Assembly (NCBI GenBank): GCA_028278225.1
Contig: JANQEU010000104.1
Span: 434,001 to 498,000, forward strand
DNA: 64,000 nt
Origin: Cyclobacteriaceae bacterium
GTDB taxonomy: Bacteria > Bacteroidota > Bacteroidia > Cytophagales > Cyclobacteriaceae
Reading direction: 5' to 3'
Positions 45,430 to 52,924 of this stretch are shown here, one piece after another. Position 1 is the stretch's first letter. Each line of letters begins with the position of its first letter. Below the pieces are notes generated by a model. The model saw only the letters and a list, made by a program, of their open reading frames with translations, was not told the DNA's origin and made no database searches. The translations under genes were made by a program, and so were the position numbers.

Positions 45430-46161
45430 TTAAAGCCAGAAAAATCTCGAGGCCTCTTTGATGAGTTCTGCCGTGTTCTTTACCTGAAATTTCGAAATAA
45501 GGTTTTTTCGATGATTGATAGCCGTGTGTGTACTGATATGTAGTTTATCCGCAATTTGTTTAGCGGAATATCCGTCCGCCACAAGGTGCAACACTTCCTT
45601 TTCCCGGAGTGACACCCTCAAATTCGATTTAAGCATCTCCATTCTCATTTCCGACGGATCAGGGTGATCCGATTCCAGTAAGCCGCCGGAGTGAGACAAA
45701 AATTCCTTTATCCATTTCCCATAAAATTCCTCTTTTCGCTTCCAGACGTTTATATCTTTCAGGATACCAAGGACATTTTTTCTTTTGGACAGATATAGTA
45801 GATTGGACTCGAGCCAGATCCATTTCCCGGTAGCGTGTTTGATCCGGAATTCCAGGGATTTGGAGTGCAGGGATTCCACGCTGCTCTTTTCTACATTCGA
45901 CTGAAATAGTGCATAATAATCCTGTAAAACGTTGAGATCATCCGGGTCAATCAGCGACAGGAAAAAATTGATCCCTTTTTGAAGAAGGACAGTTTTCGAA
46001 TAGCCCAGTACGGTATCAATCGCCCCAATTAAATGGAGGTACCGGGCGGACCGAATGTCATATACGAAAAAAACAAATGACGGATCGAGCTGGAGCTGGA
46101 CACCATTCTCCGGTGGCTGCTCTCTGAAAATATCAATGAACGAGTAGTCTGGTGATTCCAT
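45430..46161 (-). CDS. LuxR-type transcriptional regulator with PAS domain
   Basis: A 243-residue protein. Residues about 25-140 form a PAS-like sensor (SARYLHLIGAIDTVLGYSK to GKWIWLESNLLYLSKRKN). Residues about 178-240 are a GerE/LuxR helix-turn-helix: LREKEVLHLVADGYSAKQIA, then STHTAINHRKNLISKFQV. It is in the same direction as and 123 bases upstream of the cap gene, so it is a likely regulator of locus 1. There is no transmembrane segment or receiver domain, so the signal would be cytoplasmic. Confidence 0.88.
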   Translation of the reverse strand: MESPDYSFIDIFREQPPENGVQLQLDPSFVFFVYDIRSARYLHLIGAIDTVLGYSKTVLLQKGINFFLSLIDPDDLNVLQDYYALFQSNVEKSSVESLHSKSLEFRIKHATGKWIWLESNLLYLSKRKNVLGILKDINVWKRKEEFYGKWIKEFLSHSGGLLESDHPDPSEMRMEMLKSNLRVSLREKEVLHLVADGYSAKQIADKLHISTHTAINHRKNLISKFQVKNTAELIKEASRFFWL

Positions 46162-46249
46162 GGTGGCTTGGGATAACGAGTAATGGCTGATTCAATCTGG
46201 TTCATAAGGAAGGTAGCGTTCTTAACAAGGTAAAGGGTGATAAACTGCC

Positions 46250-46284
46250 TTACTTAAAGTTAAGTCTTTTCCCTCTTTAAGTAA
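46250..46284. repeat. 10-bp perfect inverted repeat (terminator-like)
   Basis: TTACTTAAAG (46250-46259) and CTTTAAGTAA (46275-46284) are perfect inverted repeats around 15 bases. It lies after the response-regulator remnant and 88 bases upstream of the LuxR-type gene. It may be the old terminator of the decayed two-component genes or an operator for the LuxR-type gene. Confidence 0.4.
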
Positions 46285-46337
46285 ATACCCAAAATGTGGT
46301 ATTTTAGGTTAACGGTTTGATGATCGTGGTTATCTTT

Positions 46338-46457
46338 TGTGATGGAAATATATTTCTCCATTTTCAGCCATAAAAACATCATATCCCTTTGCCTCCAGAA
46401 TATTTTTAATGTCTCCTGGATTTGTTTTTCGTCCTCCATGATCAGTATCCTACTCAT
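46338..46457 (-). pseudogene. Response-regulator receiver remnant (frameshifted, truncated)
   Basis: The first 18 codons read MSRILIMEDEKQIQETLK, a typical receiver start with an acidic pair. After an apparent single-base frameshift the other frame continues ILEAKGYDVFMAENGE, also typical, and stops soon after. Phospho-acceptor region, rest of the receiver and output domain are missing. This is a decayed gene, translationally coupled to the kinase remnant upstream (its ATG overlaps the kinase TAG). Confidence 0.7.
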
Positions 46458-46592
46458 TGGTGTTATTATTTTTTATCGGAAGTTTTATTGTGAAAGTAAA
46501 ATTTCCCCACCATTAAGTTCTATATATTCTTTTTGGCTTAGCAATGGATTTTCATTCCGCTTTTCGCTATCTTCAATGGTTCGGACTACCAT
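46450..46592 (-). pseudogene. Histidine-kinase C-terminal remnant
   Basis: One frame gives QKEYIELNGGEI, resembling the G2-box region of sensor kinases. Another frame gives NFTFTIKLPIKNNNTNE and a TAG stop that overlaps the response-regulator ATG, just as in intact kinase-regulator pairs. The piece joining them is shortened and frameshifted. Only about 45 codons survive. Confidence 0.6.
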
Positions 46593-46755
46593 GATATGAT
46601 CTCAAATCCAGATAAGTTCAGTATCGAGGTTTTGCGTTGATTTCATGAAGCCATTTCAATTTTCACCAGCATGGAGTGATGCTAGACCAAAATTGGTAAT
46701 TTATCATTGAGAACAACGTGCACATAATCCTTACGTACCAACGATCCTACTCACA

Positions 46756-47490
46756 ATGGAAAAGTCCAACGTGCTGCTCATTACGGATGATGCGAGGTCC
46801 CAATCTCTGAGAAAGATCTTTGAGAGTTATGGCTTAGATGTTATAGATGACGTCAGCAAGCAAAACAACCAAATAAGTCTGTTTCCTGAAGATCCATCTC
46901 CCCCATTTGTTATTTTAGATGCACACTCAAACTTGGATTTTGACTGGTTGGGTCTAGCCAAAACTCTCCAGAAGACCAGGTCATCGACCATATTTATTTT
47001 TACTAATTACCCGGAGTTAATTCTTAAGGAAAATGGAACAGATAGTAATAAGGACACAGCGAGAAACGGAATTAATGGCAATGCTCATTTAGAAAATGAG
47101 AGCAACAGTCAACAAGATGTTCTCAACGTAAAGGAAGGACACTATTCCTTTTTCAAAGACATCATATTTGTCAAAAATGAATTTGTTTACCAGAAGATTA
47201 AAATTAAAGACTTAAACTGGGTTGAAGCGCATCGGTCATATTGTGAGATCGCTACATCAAAAAAGAAATACCTCCTGTCTATAAGTCTAAATACCTTCGG
47301 GAAATTAGTTAATTATCCAACGATACTTAGGGTCCACCGTTCCTATATGGTCAACATTGACAAAATTGATGCCTTCGAAGGAAGCAAGGTTTATATCGGT
47401 GAGAAAACCATCCCAATTGGTACTAGTTATAAAGATGACTTTGCCCGCATTTTTCCTTATTTCGAGAAAAGAGGAGTTTTGGTCCACTGA
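46756..47490 (+). CDS. LytTR-family DNA-binding regulator
   Basis: A 244-residue protein. The first 90 residues resemble a receiver domain (NVLLITDDARSQSLRKIFES, FVILDAHSNLD with a possible acceptor Asp, STIFIFTNYP). The C-terminal 110 residues are a LytTR DNA-binding domain: DIIFVKNEFVYQKIKIKDLN, WVEAHRSYCEIAT, TILRVHRSYMVNIDKID and IPIGTSYKDDF. A linker of about 40 polar residues separates them. It is the first gene of locus 2, 154 bases before the cap gene, so it is the likely regulator of that locus. No cognate kinase is intact nearby. Confidence 0.88.
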   Translation: MEKSNVLLITDDARSQSLRKIFESYGLDVIDDVSKQNNQISLFPEDPSPPFVILDAHSNLDFDWLGLAKTLQKTRSSTIFIFTNYPELILKENGTDSNKDTARNGINGNAHLENESNSQQDVLNVKEGHYSFFKDIIFVKNEFVYQKIKIKDLNWVEAHRSYCEIATSKKKYLLSISLNTFGKLVNYPTILRVHRSYMVNIDKIDAFEGSKVYIGEKTIPIGTSYKDDFARIFPYFEKRGVLVH

Positions 47491-47644
47491 TTTCTCTATT
47501 GGGAAATTAAATCCAGTCATTGGAAAAGAAAATCCACATCTCCGAAAAAAAAACTTCTAATTTTTTAGGTAGTGCAATAGCTTAATCCCACTGTAATTAT
47601 TCGTCTCCACATAAAAACTGGATCCAGACTTGATTGCAGTTTAA

Positions 47645-48232
47645 ATGATTAAGCATTTGATTGACAAGGCATTAAAATTTATATCGGACGAACTCAATAG
47701 CTACATTGACATCAAGACGGAGCACGCTGGAATCGGAAAAATATACCTGAAACCCATCGTGAAACAAGATGGCAGTCTCGAAATGGAAACGGACACCTTA
47801 TCTCTAACGCTCATAAACATCCAGGAAGAGTATGCCGTGAAAAATAATCAGGAATTATTCAGGAAATCAGGTGATGTAATCGAGCAAATTCAACCGCCCA
47901 TTCACTTAAATCTGTTCATTCTATTCGTTGCCAACTTCTCAAACTATGATGAAGCACTGAAGTTCATTTCACTCATCATCACATTTTTTCAGTTCAGATG
48001 GTCTTTTAACAAGAAAAGATTTCCAAGCTTCAACTTGGATCCCATAGAGGAACTCAATTTAAAGCTTCAACCAATGACCCTTGAGCAACAGAATCATCTT
48101 TGGGGAACGATCGGAGCAAAACTTATGCCTTCCGTGCTATACAAGATGAGCATCCTGAGCCTTGAAGAGCAGGGATTGGTAACTGAAATACCCCGTGTGG
48201 AATCTATTCAAACGGAAACCGGCTCATTATGA
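47645..48232 (+). CDS. eCIS tube-terminating cap protein, locus 2 (Pvc16_N/DUF4255)
   Basis: A 195-residue homologue of the locus 1 cap: YLKPIVKQDGSLEMETDTLS, LSLTLINIQEEYAVKN, HLNLFILFVANFSNYDEALK and HLWGTIGAKLMPSVLYKMSI. It is shorter at the C-terminus. Its stop overlaps the next start (ATGA), so it is coupled to the unknown 512-residue gene. Confidence 0.92.
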   Translation: MIKHLIDKALKFISDELNSYIDIKTEHAGIGKIYLKPIVKQDGSLEMETDTLSLTLINIQEEYAVKNNQELFRKSGDVIEQIQPPIHLNLFILFVANFSNYDEALKFISLIITFFQFRWSFNKKRFPSFNLDPIEELNLKLQPMTLEQQNHLWGTIGAKLMPSVLYKMSILSLEEQGLVTEIPRVESIQTETGSL

Positions 48233-49767
48233 AAAGGGATTTCAAATCTTTGTTCAGAGTGGAAGTACTCCATGAATATTACACTGATAGGATTTGTCGA
48301 GACCTGATTTTCACTCCCACTGTTGAATGTCAAAGTCGGCTGAATGGCTTGCGGCTGACTATGAGATCTCAGCATAATGGAATCGAGATCCTGTACACTA
48401 AAGATCACAATCATCAGAAATTAATTGAGATCCCCGCCGGGACACATCTGAAATTTCTCATCGGAATCAAAAACAACTTTTTCTACAACTATTCGAATAC
48501 GTCGAAAAAAGAGGGATACACGTGCTACTTTTCAAATCACAAACCGAAAGGTAATGGTATCGAGATTTCCATTGACCATTCAGCTTTCCCTGATGGGACT
48601 TTTCTCTATAGCTACTTAATCAGTGAAAAGTCAATTATCCAGGAATTGACGGTTGGTAAGGAAAAACATTTAGTGACGAAACTACTGGGCTACCTGGATA
48701 TCTCAACTGATCATGTAAATGACGGGGATCGATACTTTCTGACTTGGAATAGCAAAAAAATCGTTTGGCGCTATCAATTGCGGACCATGAACGGATCTTC
48801 CGAATATGATTATGCCATCCGAAGTAAAAATGACAGGAATTCAAATCGTTACGCTAACATAAGTTTTCATTTTCATAAAACAGATGAGAAGAAACAGGAA
48901 AATGGATGGAGGACAACCCAATTCTCCTCTGTGAAGCAACACAGTTCTGGGATTTATGATGTCGAAGGGAACGAGATAATCGGCACGGACATACCTACTA
49001 CCATCCTGGATCCCAAATCGGTGGCGAGACCTCCCTTCGAGTTGGAATATATCGATTCCAAAGAGAACCTGGTTTTACGCAGAGGTGCCAAATCTGTTAC
49101 GAAAGCAGATCACTATAGAAAGATCACCCTGGGAGAAAGTAGTGTCCTTCATGTGAATAAAAAGAAACTCTCAGCTGAAAGAATAATAATGGGTAGGAGG
49201 TCAAAGATCATTTTTGATCAGGACTGCAAAGTCAGTATTAAAACGACGTTGATGCTTTCCAGAGGGGCCCAGTTTAATGCGGATGACCAAAAAGTGTTTT
49301 GCCTGATAGGAACAAAAAGGTTATCCCGATTTGCCAGAGCAACTGTATGTGACGGTGCTTACCTGTCGGCCACACTATTTACCTATGGAATCCTGAATAT
49401 CAAGTCATCCAAATCCCATTTTGGTGAAGATTATCGGGAAAGAGACGATGACCATTCCGATCAATTAGGAAATGAGGAGATCCTAATGAAAGGAATATTC
49501 ATTGCAGCAGGCGTCATCGATGGTAAAAACGTTGTATGGATCCAAAACCAACGTATCCCGATTGGATCTAAAGAATTTGAACTACAAGAAATTCCTTTAT
49601 TTGAAGAAAATAAGTCTCACTTACAGCTTATTCAATACAAAAGTGGAATCGCTGGCTCACGTCGTCGAAATCTCGAAGAAGTAGTACTACGTGAAAGGGT
49701 AATTATCGAAAACTTGCCCAATCCGTCCATCAAGCACATAAATCCGGAAGTCTTAATTCATCTATAA
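48229..49767 (+). CDS. Unrecognised locus 2-specific eCIS protein
   Basis: A 512-residue soluble protein without signal peptide or membrane segments. I do not recognise a family. The first 200 residues are rich in aromatic and charged residues (FKSLFRVEVLHEYYTDRICR, FFYNYSNTSKKEGYTCYFSN). The part from about 290 to 460 has short alternating hydrophobic strands (KLSAERIIMGRRSKIIFDQD, KVSIKTTLMLSRGAQFN, ILMKGIFIAAGVID) that look like a beta-solenoid. It is inserted between cap and sheath, coupled to the cap gene by ATGA and 13 bases before the sheath; locus 1 has nothing there. A structural part at the cap end, an adaptor, or an outer decoration is possible. Confidence 0.75.
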   Translation: MKRDFKSLFRVEVLHEYYTDRICRDLIFTPTVECQSRLNGLRLTMRSQHNGIEILYTKDHNHQKLIEIPAGTHLKFLIGIKNNFFYNYSNTSKKEGYTCYFSNHKPKGNGIEISIDHSAFPDGTFLYSYLISEKSIIQELTVGKEKHLVTKLLGYLDISTDHVNDGDRYFLTWNSKKIVWRYQLRTMNGSSEYDYAIRSKNDRNSNRYANISFHFHKTDEKKQENGWRTTQFSSVKQHSSGIYDVEGNEIIGTDIPTTILDPKSVARPPFELEYIDSKENLVLRRGAKSVTKADHYRKITLGESSVLHVNKKKLSAERIIMGRRSKIIFDQDCKVSIKTTLMLSRGAQFNADDQKVFCLIGTKRLSRFARATVCDGAYLSATLFTYGILNIKSSKSHFGEDYRERDDDHSDQLGNEEILMKGIFIAAGVIDGKNVVWIQNQRIPIGSKEFELQEIPLFEENKSHLQLIQYKSGIAGSRRRNLEEVVLRERVIIENLPNPSIKHINPEVLIHL

Positions 49768-49780
49768 TCTCAAACTACAT

Positions 49781-51190
49781 ATGGCAACAACATACAAATC
49801 ACCAGGCGTCTACATTGAGGAGATCTCCAAATTCCCTCCCTCCGTAGCTCAAGTTGAAACCGCCGTTCCTGCTTTTATCGGTTATACGGAAAAAGCACAA
49901 AAGAATGGTGCACACATAACCAATGTACCTACCAGGATCAATTCCATGATCGAATTCGAATCCTGGTTCGGAGGTCCGGATCCCGTGTCTGTTTCGGTGA
50001 CCCTATTGGATCAAATAGACGAAAACAACAACAATGCACTGTTGAATCGTTCCATTACCTCCGCTATAGGCAGTCCAACCCCTTATTTAATGCATTATGG
50101 CATTCAATTGTATTTTGCAAATGGAGGTGGCCCATGCTACGTCATATCTGTTGGGGGCTATAACGGATCTATCAAAAAAGTGGATATCAGTAATGGCCTT
50201 GGTGCACTTGAAAAAGAAGACGAACCCACACTCATTGCATTTCCTGATGCAACTGGTTTGATCGAAAAGGATTTCCATGCTGTCATGGTAGAAGCCCTGA
50301 TGCAATGTGATAAGCTCCAGGACAGATTTACCATATGCGACACCTATTCGGATGATTTGGCAGCCATTGATAAGTTCAGAAATGGCATAGGTACCAGTTA
50401 TCTCCATTACGGAGCTTCCTACTATCCCTATTTGAGGACCTCACTCAACTATCAATATCAAGAGGACAGTGTGATCATATCACATCAAACTACGGACAGC
50501 AAGGGGACTTCCAAAGCAGGTGGTCTCGACAAACAAACGTTGGCGGCCACCAAGGATCAACACAATGAATCATACGAGAGTATCAAGTCCGAATTAAGAA
50601 AGCTAACCGTGAAGCTACCACCCTGTACTGCCATGGCAGGCATTTACGCCAGGGTTGACGGGGACCGGGGTGTGTGGAAAGCACCGGCCAATGTGAGTGT
50701 AAATGGTGTGATTGGCCCTTCGGTGAAGATCACCAACGACATCCAGGATGGATTGAACATTGATCCTACCTCAGGTAAATCGATCAATGCGATCCGAGCA
50801 TTCTGGGGGAAAGGTACTCTGGTCTGGGGCGCCAGAACCCTGGCAGGTAACGACAATGAATGGCGTTATGTGAACGTCCGTCGATTTTTCAGCATGGTGG
50901 AAGAGTCCGTCAAGAAATCCACTTCGTGGGCGGTTTTCGAAAGCAACAACGCCAATACCTGGGTGAGAGTCAGCAGCATGATTGAAAACTATTTGACCGG
51001 GTTATGGCGGCAAGGTGCTTTGGCAGGACCCACTCCTGAGAAGGCCTTTTACGTGAAGGTTGGCCTCGGGACTACGATGACCACACAGGATATCCTGGAA
51101 GGAAGAATGAATATCGAGATTGGCATGGCCGTTGCCAGGCCGGCAGAATTCATCGTCCTCAAATTCTCACACAAACTACAAGAAGTTTAA
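49781..51190 (+). CDS. eCIS contractile sheath protein, locus 2
   Basis: A 469-residue sheath: TYKSPGVYIEEISKFPPSVA, GVWKAPANVSVNGVIGPSVK, GKGTLVWGARTLAGNDNEWR, YVNVRRFFSMVEESVKKSTS and PAEFIVLKFSHKLQEV. N- and C-terminal handshake regions are nearly the same as in locus 1, while the middle domain is shorter and different. Single sheath gene in this locus too. Confidence 0.96.
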   Translation: MATTYKSPGVYIEEISKFPPSVAQVETAVPAFIGYTEKAQKNGAHITNVPTRINSMIEFESWFGGPDPVSVSVTLLDQIDENNNNALLNRSITSAIGSPTPYLMHYGIQLYFANGGGPCYVISVGGYNGSIKKVDISNGLGALEKEDEPTLIAFPDATGLIEKDFHAVMVEALMQCDKLQDRFTICDTYSDDLAAIDKFRNGIGTSYLHYGASYYPYLRTSLNYQYQEDSVIISHQTTDSKGTSKAGGLDKQTLAATKDQHNESYESIKSELRKLTVKLPPCTAMAGIYARVDGDRGVWKAPANVSVNGVIGPSVKITNDIQDGLNIDPTSGKSINAIRAFWGKGTLVWGARTLAGNDNEWRYVNVRRFFSMVEESVKKSTSWAVFESNNANTWVRVSSMIENYLTGLWRQGALAGPTPEKAFYVKVGLGTTMTTQDILEGRMNIEIGMAVARPAEFIVLKFSHKLQEV

Positions 51191-51211
51191 TTATTAAATA
51201 AAAACATCACT

Positions 51212-51643
51212 ATGGCAGAATATCCAATATCCAAATTTCACTTCATAGTTGATTGGGGTGGAAGACAAATCGGATTTACGGAAGTCTCGGGACTCACGGT
51301 AGAAGTAGATCCCATTGAATACCGGCATGGCGCCAGCAATGAGTTCACCAAAATCAAAATGCCGGGTATGGTAAAGTATAGCAATTTGACGCTTAAACGA
51401 GGCACTTTTCATGGCGATGATGAATTCCACACCTGGTGGAAAACCATTGAAATGAACAACGTGGAAAGACGAGACATCACCATCAGCATACTGAATAGCA
51501 ACCACGAAGCCGTCATTTCCTGGTCGGTGAAAAATGCCTGGCCGGTGAAAGTAGACCCGGGGGATCTGAAAGCAGACGGTAACGAGGTGGCCATTGAGAC
51601 CCTGGAATTGGCTCACGAAGGGATCACCATCAACCATGTTTGA
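51212..51643 (+). CDS. eCIS major inner tube protein, locus 2
   Basis: A 143-residue tube protein: YPISKFHFIVDWGGRQIGFT, EVSGLTVEVDPIEYRHG, FTKIKMPGMVKYSNLTLKRG, WSVKNAWPVKVDPGDLK. It is close to the locus 1 major tube protein. The following tube gene starts inside its last codons (ATGTTTGA overlap). Confidence 0.95.
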   Translation: MAEYPISKFHFIVDWGGRQIGFTEVSGLTVEVDPIEYRHGASNEFTKIKMPGMVKYSNLTLKRGTFHGDDEFHTWWKTIEMNNVERRDITISILNSNHEAVISWSVKNAWPVKVDPGDLKADGNEVAIETLELAHEGITINHV

Positions 51644-52094
51644 TCCCTCCTTGGGTAGCTCATTACCTGTGGGTTTCCACTTTTCGGTAATGATCACCGT
51701 ACGTGGAATACCGTTTCCTGATATTCATTTTCAGGAAGTTTCGGGATTGAATGTGGACATAACTACTACTGAATTGAAGGAGGGTGGAGAAAACCGTTTC
51801 AAGCATCAACTTCCGGAAATCCCTAAGTATAACAATCTTATATTGAAGAGAGGTTTGATAACAGGTTCAGCACTGTTCAAATGGTGTCAGAAAGCAATCA
51901 CGACATTCGATTTCGACCCGGCGTTTATCATCATCAGCTTGCTCAACAGTCAGCATTTGCCCTTGGTGACATGGAATGTGATAGACGCTTTTCCCGTAAG
52001 ATGGCAGACCTCGAATTTCAATGCCGAAACCAATGATCTGGCCATCGAAACCATAGAAATGGCATATAAATACTATAACGTTTATCGCATGTGA
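51636..52094 (+). CDS. eCIS second tube protein, locus 2 (Afp5-like)
   Basis: A 152-residue protein from the ATG at 51636, which overlaps the first tube gene by 8 bases; a longer frame from 51594 adds an unrelated 14-residue extension and is unlikely. Motifs: VGFHFSVMITVRGIPFPDIH, QEVSGLNVDI, GENRFKHQLPEIPKYNNLIL and WNVIDAFPVRWQTSNFNAET. Matches the second tube protein of locus 1. Confidence 0.92.
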   Translation: MFDPSLGSSLPVGFHFSVMITVRGIPFPDIHFQEVSGLNVDITTTELKEGGENRFKHQLPEIPKYNNLILKRGLITGSALFKWCQKAITTFDFDPAFIIISLLNSQHLPLVTWNVIDAFPVRWQTSNFNAETNDLAIETIEMAYKYYNVYRM

Positions 52095-52095
52095 T

Positions 52096-52242
52096 ATGCC
52101 GGTAGAAATCAAAGAACTGGAAATAAAAACTCAATTAGTTGAAGATCATAGTCATAGTATGTCCAAAGACGAGAAAGAAGAACTCATCGAAGAGTGTATA
52201 GATCGCGTTCTGGAGATTCTGAAAGAAAAGAATGAAATGTAA
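52096..52242 (+). CDS. DUF5908-type small eCIS protein, locus 2
   Basis: A 48-residue protein (MPVEIKELEIKTQLVE to IDRVLEILKEKNEM). It starts one base after the tube stop and its TAA is followed at once by the ATG of the LysM gene. Same ends and place as the 54-residue protein of locus 1. Confidence 0.88.
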   Translation: MPVEIKELEIKTQLVEDHSHSMSKDEKEELIEECIDRVLEILKEKNEM

Positions 52243-52917
52243 ATGGTTCCTGGTTTAGACATAGTAGGACAACTCATTAAGCTAAATATTCAAGCTTTTC
52301 TAGATAAGGATTTTAAACAACCGGCTGGAACCTACAGCGTAATGTTTAATCCTGAGAGTTTCACCAAAACTTTTGAGGTCGAACAAAAGCGAAGGAAGGG
52401 AAAGGGAAAATCAGGACATGAAACTGAGTTTTTTGGGATGAAACCCCAGCAATTTAGTTTTGACTTCATAGTAGATGGTACAGGTGCATCCGGGATTAAG
52501 GTATTTGTTGATTCGGAGATCAAAAAGTTTATTGACACGGTATACAAATATGAGGGTAAGATTCATAGGAATAAATATCTGATACTCAATTGGGGTTCAG
52601 AAATTTTCAAATGTGTGGTTAGGAAAGTGGATGTAAACTATACTATGTTCAGCCCAATTGGAACGCCTTTGAGAGCTACTATCAAAGCTGTTTTTGACGA
52701 GAATCTAAGTGACAATTACCGATCATTACGTGACAAAACTTCCTCTCCTGATCTAACCCATCGGCATGTGGTGAAAGAAGGTGACCGATTGCCTAAACTG
52801 GTTTATGACATATATGGGAGCCTAGCGCCAATAGTGATGGTAGCCCGTCACAACAATCTCACAAGTATTCGGAATATTAAGCCCGAAACTGTGATCCTAT
52901 TTCCACCACTACCATGA
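52243..52917 (+). CDS. eCIS LysM-type tube-baseplate adaptor, locus 2
   Basis: A 224-residue protein: YSVMFNPESFTKTFEVEQKR, FSFDFIVDGTGASGIKVFV, LILNWGSEIFKCVVRKVDVN and a C-terminal LysM-like LTHRHVVKEGDRLPKLVYDI ending IKPETVILFPPLP. It matches the locus 1 adaptor throughout. The spike gene follows after 7 bases. Confidence 0.9.
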   Translation: MVPGLDIVGQLIKLNIQAFLDKDFKQPAGTYSVMFNPESFTKTFEVEQKRRKGKGKSGHETEFFGMKPQQFSFDFIVDGTGASGIKVFVDSEIKKFIDTVYKYEGKIHRNKYLILNWGSEIFKCVVRKVDVNYTMFSPIGTPLRATIKAVFDENLSDNYRSLRDKTSSPDLTHRHVVKEGDRLPKLVYDIYGSLAPIVMVARHNNLTSIRNIKPETVILFPPLP

Positions 52918-52924
52918 CCAACTA

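Larger units (their letters stand above)
46162..46755. other. Intergenic divide between the two eCIS loci
   Basis: This 594-base stretch separates the divergent regulators. It has no intact gene: a 10-bp inverted repeat, the response-regulator and kinase remnants, and then 150 bases upstream of the LytTR gene with small stems (AGCAT/ATGCT; ACCAA-AA-TTGGT at about 46692-46703). The latter could be part of the LytTR promoter region. Confidence 0.6.

Noticed and set aside
12898-46161. Prophage or type VI secretion interpretation of the minus-strand cluster
   Set aside because: There are no capsid, terminase, portal, integrase or lysis genes and no TssJLM membrane complex; Pvc16_N, CIS_TMP, AAA+ ATPase and DUF4157 point to eCIS.
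46260-46457. Intact 65-residue protein at the response-regulator remnant
   Set aside because: After codon 18 the frame loses similarity to receivers while the neighbouring frame regains it, so the open frame is a product of a frameshift.
51594-52094. 166-residue version of the second tube protein
   Set aside because: The first 14 residues are only the out-of-frame end of the preceding tube gene; ATG at 51636 matches the locus 1 homologue.
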